From: DASUPK01 sp963848955
GTDB taxonomy: Bacteria > Actinomycetota > Thermoleophilia > Solirubrobacterales > 70-9
Direction of reading: 5' to 3'
Assembly (NCBI GenBank): GCA_963848955.1
Contig: CAWKFQ010000017.1
Coordinates: 62,001 to 126,000 of the forward strand
Length of the DNA stretch: 64,000 nucleotides
Part shown: positions 9,095 to 16,620 of the stretch, one piece after another
Position numbering within the stretch: the first letter of the stretch is position 1
Layout: each line of letters begins with the position of its first letter
Program-made: the position numbers and the translations under genes
The notes under the pieces: generated by a model
Databases searched by the model: none
Seen by the model: the letters and a program-made list of their open reading frames with translations, nothing else
Told to the model about the DNA's origin: nothing

Positions 9095-9994
9095 TCAGGC
9101 GCCGGGCTTGATCATCGTCACGTGCACGCTTGTCCACAAATGCTCGCCCTTGCGGAGAACGATGTGCGGATACGGAGTGGGCAGATGACGGATCGCCGGC
9201 GGAGGCAGCTCCTTCCCGATTCGACGCTTGACTCGGTCCGCGATCGACGGCCCCCGGTCGAGAACCTCGAAGAGGCTGTCGAAGTCGACCGGTGCCGCCA
9301 TCGTCTCATCGGAGATCGAGAAGTCGAGCGCCGAGGCGAGCTGCCAGTCCATGCCGTCGAGGAGCACCTGGCCCAGCTCCGCCTCATCGAAGAGGACCGT
9401 GCCGGGCAGTCCCGGCGCAGGCCCGGCGAGACGAAACTCGGTGGCAAGGCCGACGACGCCGCCCGGTCGCAGCACCCGGTACATCTCCTCGACGCTCTTG
9501 TGGATGTTGTCGAGGTCCCCGAAGTGCTCGATCGAGCCCGAGGAGAAGATCCCATCGAAGGATTCGTCCTCGTAGCGCAGCTCCAGTGCGTCCATGTGCT
9601 GCACCACCAGCCGGCGAGGGTTCCAATCGAGCGTGGTCTCCCCTTCGGGGGAGTGCAGCATCCCCGCGCCCGAGTCCATCGCCGACCACGAATCCTCGGT
9701 CAGGTACAGATCGGTGGCGAAGACGCGCTTGACGTGCCGCGTGAGCCAGAAGATCGTCGCCTCGGTTCCGGCTCCGACACCGAGGATCTCGGCGTCGTCA
9801 CGCAGGGCCCCGAAGTCGCGTAGGGCACGGGCGCTCATGGCCACCTCCCAGGGCTTGCGGTGCTCCTCGCCGTCCGGGTAGTTCGGTCGCTCCGGGCCCA
9901 CGCCTGCCATGTCCCGCATCAGCGTCCGGAGATCGGGGTCGCGAAAGTCCTCGAGCTCGCAGAGCTTGCAATAGCTGAGAGAGGGGCTTGGCAT
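9095..9994 (-). CDS. SAM-dependent methyltransferase (type 11-like)
   Basis: This ~299-residue class I methyltransferase has an N-terminal region with 'YCKLCELEDF', motif I 'AEILGVGAGTEATIFWLTRH', motif II at 'VFATDLYL', 'FDGIFSSGSIEHFGDLDNIH' (motif IV/V, Methyltransf_11 style) and 'MYRVLRPGGVVGLATEF'. The ATG at 9994 is preceded at seven bases by TAGAGT and has no Shine-Dalgarno sequence. The upstream extension of the frame (to 10108) overlaps nothing conserved and is rejected. By context it methylates a sugar or a chain end of the polysaccharide; the substrate cannot be read. Confidence 0.8.
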   Translation of the reverse strand: MPSPSLSYCKLCELEDFRDPDLRTLMRDMAGVGPERPNYPDGEEHRKPWEVAMSARALRDFGALRDDAEILGVGAGTEATIFWLTRHVKRVFATDLYLTEDSWSAMDSGAGMLHSPEGETTLDWNPRRLVVQHMDALELRYEDESFDGIFSSGSIEHFGDLDNIHKSVEEMYRVLRPGGVVGLATEFRLAGPAPGLPGTVLFDEAELGQVLLDGMDWQLASALDFSISDETMAAPVDFDSLFEVLDRGPSIADRVKRRIGKELPPPAIRHLPTPYPHIVLRKGEHLWTSVHVTMIKPGA

Positions 9995-10001
9995 CGCGGG
10001 C

Positions 10002-10007
10002 ACTCTA
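10002..10007 (-). promoter_or_regulatory. -10 element of methyltransferase gene
   Basis: TAGAGT on the minus strand, seven bases before ATG 9994, no ribosome binding site; probable leaderless promoter. Confidence 0.45.
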
Positions 10008-10049
10008 GAGAGAGGGAAGCTCGGGCTACGACCTGTAGCCGGCCGCGTC

Positions 10050-11114
10050 TTATTCAGAGTTGGACCGGCTGACCTTGCCGGCCAGCTGGTCCTCCAGCGC
10101 CGCCACATCCGCGTCCACCATCAGCTCGACCAGCTCCTTGAAGCGCACCTTGGGCTCCCAGCCCAGCTTCTCCTTTGCCTTGCTCGCGTCGCCGAGGAGG
10201 TGGTCGACCTCCGAGGGCCGGTAGTACTTCGGGTCGATCTCGACGTGCTCGTCTGGATCGAGGCCCTGGCGAGCGAAGGCGATCTCGACAGCGTCGCGGA
10301 CGGTGTGGGTCTCGCCGGTGGCGATCACGAAGTCATCGGGCTCGTCTGCCTGGAGCATCATCCACATCGCCTCGACGTAGTCCGGCGCATAGCCCCAGTC
10401 GCGCTGGGCGTCGAGGTTGCCGAGGAAGAGCTTGTCCTGCAGGCCGGCCGCGATCCGCGCGACGGCCCGCGTGATCTTGCGGGTGACGAAGGTCTCGCCC
10501 CGCCGCGGCGACTCGTGGTTGAAGAGGATGCCGTTGACGGCGAACAGGTCGTAGGCCTCGCGGTAGTTGACCGTCGCCCAGAAGGAGGCGACCTTGGCGA
10601 CGCCGTAGGGGCTGCGCGGGTGGAACGGTGTCTGCTCGTTCTGCGGCGGCGGCGCCGCCCCGAACATCTCGGACGAGGACGCCTGGTAGAAGCGCGGGCT
10701 GACGCCGGCCTCCCTGATCGCCTCGAGCAGGCGGACGGTCCCCGCCCCGGTGATGTCGAAGGTGTACTCGGGGATGTCGAACGAGACCCGTACGTGGCTC
10801 TGGGCGCCGAGGTGGTAGATCTCGTCGGGCTGGAGCTCATAGAGGAGCTTCACGAGCGCGACCGAGTCCGAGAGGTCGCCGTAGTGGGTGAAGAGCCGGA
10901 CGCCCTGCTCGTGGGGGTCGTGGTAGAGGTGGTCGATCCGATCGGTGTTGAAGCTGGAGGAGCGGCGGACGATGCCGTGCACCTCGTAGCCCTTCTCGAG
11001 CAGCAGCTCCGCCAGGTAGGAGCCGTCCTGTCCGGAGATCCCGGTGATCAGGGCGCGCTTCGTAGTCCCCTCGACACGGGGGAAGGAGGAATTGGCTTCA
11101 GCCGAGTCCGCCAC
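10050..11114 (-). CDS. gmd: GDP-mannose 4,6-dehydratase
   Basis: This intact Gmd of ~354 residues converts GDP-D-mannose to GDP-4-keto-6-deoxy-D-mannose. It shows 'ALITGISGQDGSYLAELLLE' (NADP Rossmann), 'GYEVHGIVRRSSSFNTDRID', 'HYGDLSDSVALVKLL', 'FYQASSSEMFGA', YxxxK in 'HPRSPYGVAK', 'NHESPRRGETFVTRKI' and 'LGNLDAQRDWGYAPDYVEAM', all classic. The start is GTG 11114: a TATATT hexamer lies nine bases upstream and no ribosome binding site is seen. This leaves a ~20-residue extension before the Rossmann fold. The gene is divergent from the GT2 gene at 11164. No reductase of the RMD/WcaG type was seen in the window to complete GDP-rhamnose or GDP-fucose. Confidence 0.92.
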   Translation of the reverse strand: MADSAEANSSFPRVEGTTKRALITGISGQDGSYLAELLLEKGYEVHGIVRRSSSFNTDRIDHLYHDPHEQGVRLFTHYGDLSDSVALVKLLYELQPDEIYHLGAQSHVRVSFDIPEYTFDITGAGTVRLLEAIREAGVSPRFYQASSSEMFGAAPPPQNEQTPFHPRSPYGVAKVASFWATVNYREAYDLFAVNGILFNHESPRRGETFVTRKITRAVARIAAGLQDKLFLGNLDAQRDWGYAPDYVEAMWMMLQADEPDDFVIATGETHTVRDAVEIAFARQGLDPDEHVEIDPKYYRPSEVDHLLGDASKAKEKLGWEPKVRFKELVELMVDADVAALEDQLAGKVSRSNSE

Positions 11115-11123
11115 CGGGGCGCC

Positions 11124-11129
11124 AATATA
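11124..11129 (-). promoter_or_regulatory. -10 element of gmd
   Basis: TATATT on the minus strand, nine bases before GTG 11114. It is close to the TATAAT consensus in a very GC-rich setting and supports a leaderless gmd transcript. Confidence 0.5.
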
Positions 11130-11163
11130 GGCCGTTGGCGAAACGCCTACTCTCCCCCGCCGG

Positions 11164-11970
11164 ATGGCGATGCTCTCGGTCATCACCCCCGTGCGCAACA
11201 TGGCGGCGTTCCTGCCGCAGACGCTCGACAGCGTCGCCGCGATGCGCACGCCGCACGAGCACATCGTCGTCGACGGTGACTCCGACGACGGCACCGTCGA
11301 GCTCCTCGAGGGGCGCGAGGACCCTCATCTGACCTGGATCTCAGAGCCTGACAACGGGCAGACCGAGGCGGTCAACAAGGGGCTTCGCCTCGCGCAGGGG
11401 GACCTGCTCGCCTGGGTGAACGCCGACGATGCCTACATCCCGGACGCGGTCGACCGGGCGCTCGAGCATCTCGACCGCAACCCGCTGACCGGGGCGGTCT
11501 TCGGGGCGGTCAACTACATCGACGAGAAGGGTGAAGTCTTCCGGACCCTGGTCCCGCCGAAGTTCAACTGGCGCAGGTACCTCTACTTCGGCGCCTTCGT
11601 CACCACCCCGACGATCATCTTCCGCCGCGAGCTGCTCGCCCAGGCGCCGTCCCTGAACGAGAACTACGTCGACGCCGCCGACTACGACTTCTACCTGCGG
11701 CTGCTCCGCGCCGTGCGGGTCGACCGGATCGAGGAGCCCTACCTCAACTTCCGCTACCACCCGACCAGCAAGACGACCACGGACGTCTGGGTGCAGCTCG
11801 ACGAGGCGCGCGAGATCCGCCTGGGCTGGGCGCGGAACCCGGTGCAGCGAGGCGTGATGCGCTCCTGGGAGGGCCTCCGCCGCGCGATCCTCCCGCGCAT
11901 CTCCTCCTGGCCCCACCCCGAGCCGCGCGGGGTGGTGAAGCTGCTGCGGCGAATCGGTGCCCGTGGCTAG
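11164..11970 (+). CDS. GT2 family glycosyltransferase
   Basis: This family 2 glycosyltransferase of ~268 residues starts with 'LSVITPVRNMAAFLPQTLDS', followed by 'HIVVDGDSDDGTVELL', 'NGQTEAVNKGLRLAQGDLLA' and the DxD-like metal site in 'WVNADDAY'. This set is typical of WcaA/WbbD-type enzymes with the 'DNGQTEAVNKG' signature. A TACTCT hexamer lies ten bases before ATG 11164; ATG 11170 is also possible. The 3' end overlaps the next gene by 14 bases, so the two are co-expressed. Acceptor and donor are unknown. Confidence 0.88.
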   Translation: MAMLSVITPVRNMAAFLPQTLDSVAAMRTPHEHIVVDGDSDDGTVELLEGREDPHLTWISEPDNGQTEAVNKGLRLAQGDLLAWVNADDAYIPDAVDRALEHLDRNPLTGAVFGAVNYIDEKGEVFRTLVPPKFNWRRYLYFGAFVTTPTIIFRRELLAQAPSLNENYVDAADYDFYLRLLRAVRVDRIEEPYLNFRYHPTSKTTTDVWVQLDEAREIRLGWARNPVQRGVMRSWEGLRRAILPRISSWPHPEPRGVVKLLRRIGARG

Positions 11971-12796
11971 CGCCGCCCGGGCGGGAACCGAGGGCGGCCC
12001 GGTCTTCGATCGCCCCAGCCCGCGGCTTCGCATCGCGGTCTGGCTGGCCCGGGCGATCGAGTGGGTCCTGCGCCATCACCGGCTCGCGCGGGTCCTCTAC
12101 GCGGCGGCCGGTGCGAACGCGCGACTCAGCGAGGTCCTGCTGCGCGGCCAGGGACGCGAGTGCCCCTGCTGCGGCGGCCGCTTCCGCCGCATGTCGCGGC
12201 GGCGAATCTCGGGCTGGGGCGGCATCTGCCCGCGCTGCCGCTCCCACCCGCGCCACCGCGCGATCGCGCTGCTGCTCGCGCGGGGCGACCTGCCGGGGCG
12301 TCGGCTTCTCCACTTCGCGCCGGAGCCGCTCTTCGATCCCGTCTTCGCGCGCCTGCCGGGCGTCGACCGCGTCACGGCCGACCTGCACGCGCCGGCCGAC
12401 CTCCGGCTCGACATCGCGAACATGGACCTCCCGGACTCCTCGTTCGACCTGATCCTCTGCAGCCACGTGCTCGAGCACGTCCCCGACGACCGCGCCGCGA
12501 TGCGCGAGCTGCGCAGGGTGCTGGTCGACGGCGGCCGAGCGCTCGTGCTGGTCCCCTACCGGCCGGGCGTGACGACCTACGAGGACCCCTCGATCACCAC
12601 GCCGCTCGACCGGATGGTCGCCTTCGGCCAGCAGGACCATGTGCGCATCTACGGCAATGACCTGCCGGATCGGCTGCACGAGGCCGGTTTCGACGTGGAG
12701 GACCGCACCGCGGCCGAGCTGTTCGATTCCGACACGGTCGAGCGTTGCGAGCTCGACCCGGCAGAGCACCTCTTCCTCTGCCGCACCGCGGGCTAG
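11957..12796 (+). CDS. Zinc-ribbon SAM methyltransferase
   Basis: The ~279-residue protein starts at GTG 11957 inside the upstream gene (GTG 11963 is an alternative). After a hydrophobic/basic N-terminus it has a four-cysteine zinc ribbon, 'CPCCGGRFRRM' then 'CPRCRSHPRHR' (about residues 66-97). A class I methyltransferase domain follows: 'RLLHFAPEPLF', 'DRVTADLHAPADL', 'SFDLILCSHVLEHVPDDRAA' and 'LRRVLVDGGRALVLVPY'. This ribbon-plus-methyltransferase layout occurs in polysaccharide loci. Its stop codon overlaps that of the convergent GT2 gene. It probably methylates a sugar residue; no substrate evidence is visible. Confidence 0.82.
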   Translation: MPVASAARAGTEGGPVFDRPSPRLRIAVWLARAIEWVLRHHRLARVLYAAAGANARLSEVLLRGQGRECPCCGGRFRRMSRRRISGWGGICPRCRSHPRHRAIALLLARGDLPGRRLLHFAPEPLFDPVFARLPGVDRVTADLHAPADLRLDIANMDLPDSSFDLILCSHVLEHVPDDRAAMRELRRVLVDGGRALVLVPYRPGVTTYEDPSITTPLDRMVAFGQQDHVRIYGNDLPDRLHEAGFDVEDRTAAELFDSDTVERCELDPAEHLFLCRTAG

Positions 12797-13629
12797 CGGA
12801 TCGCGGGCCGGGAGCGGCGGAAGAGCACCTTGGAGTAGAGCGCCTTCTCGATCGGGGCCGGGATCGGGCGCCAGGCCCAGTAGGTGCGGTAGGCGAGGCG
12901 ATGCAGCGGGCCGAGGTCGGTCTGGCGGGCGAATTCCCTCCGGCGCGCGAACAGGTCCGCGTGCTTGGCCCGGATCTGCCGGTAGACGTGTCGGTACCGG
13001 CGGCGGTGCTCCTCGTTCCCCGAGCGCTCGTGCTTGCGGTATTCGTGGGTGACCCGGTCGATCTGCAGTCCGCGCCAGCCCTTCTCGAGCGCGCTCAGGC
13101 AGAAATCCCAGTCCTCGTAGCCGTCGATCGCGGGGTCGAAGCCGCCGGCGTCCTCCCAGCAGCGGCGCCTGACCAGTCCGAGTTGCGCGCCGGCGATCGA
13201 GCGGTGCAGCAGGATGTACGGGTCGAAGTCGGGGAAGCGGAGTACGCCGGACCAGGTCCCGATCAGCCTCATCAGCCCGTAGCAGTAGCCGACGTCAGGA
13301 TGCGCCTCGAGCGGCGGCCGCAGCACGTCGAGCGCGTCCGGGGTGAGCCTGTCATCGGCGTCCACCATCAGCAGCAGCTCGGATTCGGAGTTCTCGAAGC
13401 CGGCGTTCCGGGCCGCCGACACGCCTGCGTTCTGCTGCCTGATCACCTCGACGCCCGCAGGCACCTCATCCAGGGCTCGGAGGGTCTCCTCGTCCGTCGA
13501 GCCGTCGTCGACCACGATCACTTTCGGAGGACCGCCATCCTGGCCCAGCGCCCGCTCGACCGACTCGAGCAGGAAGCGCCCGTGGTTGAAGCAGGGGATG
13601 ACGACGGTGATGTCGCTGTGCCTGGCCAT
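12793..13629 (-). CDS. GT2 family glycosyltransferase
   Basis: This ~278-residue GT-A enzyme has 'ITVVIPCFNHGRFLLESVER' at the N-terminus, 'VIVVDDGSTDEETL', 'NAGVSAARNAGFENSESELL' and the metal site 'LMVDADDRLTPDAL', followed by 'YEDWDFCLSALEKGW', the usual family 2 ED motif. The start ATG 13629 ('MARHSDI') leaves only 38 bases to the divergent thioesterase gene; TACCCT sits 11 bases upstream. The C-terminus is basic ('SKVLFRRSRPAIR'). It belongs to the polysaccharide gene set by position. Confidence 0.88.
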   Translation of the reverse strand: MARHSDITVVIPCFNHGRFLLESVERALGQDGGPPKVIVVDDGSTDEETLRALDEVPAGVEVIRQQNAGVSAARNAGFENSESELLLMVDADDRLTPDALDVLRPPLEAHPDVGYCYGLMRLIGTWSGVLRFPDFDPYILLHRSIAGAQLGLVRRRCWEDAGGFDPAIDGYEDWDFCLSALEKGWRGLQIDRVTHEYRKHERSGNEEHRRRYRHVYRQIRAKHADLFARRREFARQTDLGPLHRLAYRTYWAWRPIPAPIEKALYSKVLFRRSRPAIR

Positions 13630-13653
13630 GGCTCGGGCGCAGGGTAGTGAGAC

Positions 13654-13659
13654 TAGGAT
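13654..13659 (+). promoter_or_regulatory. -10 element of thioesterase gene
   Basis: TAGGAT, eight bases before ATG 13668, in a 38-base divergent intergenic region; probable leaderless start. Confidence 0.45.
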
Positions 13660-13667
13660 CGCGTCCG

Positions 13668-14190
13668 ATGACGGAGGACCGTGAGCCGCGCCCCGTTTCC
13701 CGCTCGAGCTCGGAGCTGATCCGCTGGATGAGCATCCAGGACGCGAACTCGGCCGGCTTCGTCCACGGTGGCGTGGTGATGAGGATGTGCGACGAGGTCG
13801 CCGGGATCGCCGCGATCCGTCATTGCGGCATGCGCTCGGTCACGGCCGGGATGGACCGGATGACCTTCACCGAGCCGGTCTGCGTCGGCGAGCTGCTCCG
13901 CTGCCAGCGCCACCGTCAACGCGGTCTGGAGGACCTCGATGGAGGTCGGCGTCCGGGTCGAGGCGGAGAACGCGGTCACCGGCGAGGTCCGCCACACCAG
14001 CAGCGCCTACCTGACCATGGTCGCGGTGGACGAGCACGGCGAGCCGAAGCAGGTGCCGCCGCTGATCGTCGAGGCGCCGACGAGGAGCGCCGCCAGCGCG
14101 AGGCAGAGACACGGCGGCGCAACCGCCTCGCCGAGCGCGACGAGATCCTCGCCGACCGCGAAGGGAGAGGCGCGAAGGCTGAAAGGCTGA
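13668..14190 (+). CDS. Acyl-CoA thioesterase, hot-dog fold (frameshifted)
   Basis: The N-terminus 'SSSELIRWMSIQDANSAGFV' with 'HGGVVMRMCDEVAGIAAIRH' matches the BACH/YciA-type acyl-CoA thioesterases: conserved HGG before a helix with D and E. The next segment (from 13939, in another frame) reads 'MEVGVRVEAENAVTGEVRHT' and 'SSAYLTMVAVDEHGEPKQVP', the second half of the hot-dog fold. Breaks lie near 13910 and 14080. The C-terminal tail is charged ('RRQREAETRRRNRLAERDE'), as usual in this family. The exact stop is uncertain (14182 or 14190). It hydrolyses acyl-CoA to fatty acid and CoA. It has no obvious link to the flanking glycosyltransferases. Confidence 0.72.
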
Positions 14191-14261
14191 ATTCAAGCGC
14201 GCTCGCGGCGGAGCCGAGGCGCTACCTATTCTTTGGCCCTGCTTCGCATGCCGGAGCCCGT

Positions 14262-15483
14262 ATGCCCGCCACCGCTTACAGAACAGCCGAGGAGCCGCGA
14301 CGTGCGAGTCCGGCGGCATCCAGACGACCGTCGTGCTCCCCGCCTACAACGAGGGAGCGGCGCTGCCGCACGTGCTCGACGAGCTGGCGGCGTCCCTTGA
14401 CCCGAGCTACGAGGTCCTGGTGGTCGACGACGGGTCCACCGACGACACCGCCGAGGTCGCCGAGCAGCATCGCTGCCGGCTGATGCGAGCACTCCTCGAA
14501 CCGCGGGCAAGGGGGTGGCGATCCGCACCGGGATCGCCGAGGCCCAGGGCGAGAACGTGGTGATCATGGACGCCGACGCCACCTATCCGGTGCCGGCGAT
14601 CGCGGAGATGGTCGAGCTGCTCGACGAGAACGACCTCGTCCGCGGAATCCGCAGCAGCGAGAACCGAGAGCATGCCGGTGGTCAACCGGTTCGGCAACTG
14701 GCTCTTCAACAAGCTGCTCGCGCTCAGCCACGGGCTCGAGGGGAGCGACCACCTCAGCGGGCCTCTACGGGATCCGCCGCTCGGCGGCCCTGCGGCTGGG
14801 AACCGAGGCGACGCGGCTTCGACATCGAGACCGAGATCGGGATCAAGGCGCGGGCCCGCGGCCTCCGGGTGGCGGAGGTGCCGATCTCCTACCTGCCCCG
14901 GGTCGGCGAGAAGAAGCTCAGCCCGTGGAGCGACGGCTTCCGGATCCTCGGCCGGGTGATCGTGCTGCTCCTGATCTACAACCCGTGGGTCACCTTCATC
15001 ATCCCGGGGCTGCTGCTGATGGCGGTCACGGTCACCGGCGCGATCTGGCTCAGCCAGGGCGACGGTCGTCACCTCCTACCTCGGGCCTCAGCATCCACAG
15101 CTTCATCGTCGCCGCGCTCGGCGTGCTCGCCGCCTTCCAGCTGGTGATCTTCGGAGTCGCCGCCGCCCTCTATGGGGTGGAGACCGGCCAGGAGCCTCCG
15201 CGGTGGCTGCGCCGGTTGATTTCCACACGGTTCCGGCTCGACGGTGGCGATGCCTCGGGCTTGCTGATGATGCTCGTCTCGCTCGGCGAAGCTGATCCAG
15301 CTGACGATCCAGTGGGCGGGCAACGACCCGTTCACCGACACCCGCGCCCTCGTCCTCTCCACCACCTTCCTGGTCCTCGGCCTCCAGATCATCTCGGCGG
15401 CGCTCTTCATCTCGATCTTCAGCGGCCGGATCAGCAGGATCGCCGAGGGCCAGCTGCCCGAGCGAACCGGCGCCGGCGGCTGA
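14262..15483 (+). CDS. Polyprenyl-phosphate glycosyltransferase-like GT2 with membrane domain (frameshifted)
   Basis: The catalytic half is DPM1-like: 'TTVVLPAYNEGAALPHVLDE', 'YEVLVVDDGSTDDTAEVAEQ', 'ENVVIMDADATYPVPAIAEM' (DAD metal site) and 'FDIETEIGIKARARGLRVAE'. It continues 'VPISYLPRVGEKKLSPWSDG', a hallmark of polyprenol-phosphate mannose/glucose synthases. After this come about four hydrophobic segments ('YNPWVTFIIPGLLLMAVTVT', 'FIVAALGVLAAFQLVIFGVA', and two after 15,260). At least seven single-base breaks interrupt it. The start is uncertain (ATG 14262 by best fit, with a break near 14300); the stop is TGA 15481. It would load a sugar on a lipid carrier for use by membrane glycosyltransferases. 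Confidence 0.7.
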
Positions 15484-15497
15484 GTCCCCGCCGAGCG

Positions 15498-16588
15498 ATG
15501 CAGGAACCCCCCGGCTCGGGCGCAGCGCCGCTGGTCTCGGTGGTGGTCGTCAACTACAACGGCGGCGACGACCTCGAGCGGCTGCCTCTCCTCGCTCGCC
15601 GACCAGGACGCCGGTCCGTCCGCCGAGGTCCTGGTGGTCGACAACGCCTCGACCGACGGCAGCCGGCGACCTCGCCGAGGCGGATCGCGGCGGAGCTACG
15701 ACTCGATCCGGGTGCTGGCGAGCCCGGTCAACCGCGGCTACGCGGGCGCCGTCAACCTCGCCCTCGAGGAGGCCCGCGGCGCCTACGTCGCCGTCCTCAA
15801 CATGGACATCACGGTCGAGCGCCGGCTGGCTCGGACCCGCTGGTCGCCTTCCTCGAGGCGAACCCGGGCACCGGCGCGGTCTGCCCGCTGATCGCTGCTC
15901 GACGCCGACCCGGGGCGGATCAACGCCGCGGGCCAGGACATCCACGTCACCGGGCTCGGCTTCAACCGCTGGCTGGGGGAGCCGCGCGAGCGGGCGGGCA
16001 GCGAGCCGATCCGGGTCTCCGGGCTGCACGGCGGCGCCTTCGTGATCCGGCGGGAGATCCTCGACCGCTTCGGCGGCTGGGACGAGAGCGGCTTCCTCTA
16101 CCCGAGGACGTCCAGCTCTCGATGCTGCTCCAGCTGATCGGCGCAAGGAGATCCACTGCGTGCCCGCCTCGACCGTCCGCCACGACTACCACCTGACGAT
16201 GCATCCCGGAGAAGCTCTTCCTGCTCGAGCGGAACCGCGGCTGGATGCTGCTCGCCGACACCCGCGCTTCCGACCCGGCTGGCGCTCTCTCCGCTGCTCG
16301 CGCTCACCGAGCTGATGATGTGGGGCTACTGCCTGCTCCGCGGGCCCTCGCCTTCCTGCGGGCGAAGGCGCGGACCTACCGCTGGATCTCGGATCGCACC
16401 GCGCGCGAGCTCGCGGGCGCGGCGCCGCTTCGTCGAGGGGCTCCGGGCGCCGCTCGGACTGGCGGCGTGCTGCGGCGGCTGCGCTGGGGCTACGCCTGGA
16501 CCAGTTCGTCACCCTCGGCCGCGAGCGCGGGATCAGCGAGCGAAACCGGATCCCGACCGAGGGCGAGCGGGCGGCCGCCCAGCGCTGA
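15498..16588 (+). CDS. GT2 rhamnosyltransferase-like glycosyltransferase (frameshifted)
   Basis: The repaired reading is a ~360-residue family 2 enzyme. It has 'LVSVVVVNYNGGDDLERC' near the start, 'EVLVVDNASTDGS', 'NRGYAGAVNLALEEARGAYV' and 'AVLNMDITVE' at the metal site, then 'GLHGGAFVIRREILDRFGGW' with 'FLYPEDVQLSMLLQLIGAEI'. This is the WbbL/RfbF-type pattern. A C-terminal basic/hydrophobic region follows ('RTYRWISDRTARELARARRR'). Breaks cluster near 15585, 15605, 15665, 15825, 15898, 16100, 16145, 16206, 16275 and 16345-16460. The start ATG 15498 is 14 bases after the previous stop, so it is in the same operon. Confidence 0.75.
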
Positions 16589-16620
16589 GCTCGCCTGAGC
16601 CCCCGGGGTGGCGCGCTCAT

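Noticed and set aside
14880..16200. 423-codon frame from 14925 as one protein
   Set aside because: It mixes fragments of the DPM1-like and the rhamnosyltransferase-like genes through frameshifts.
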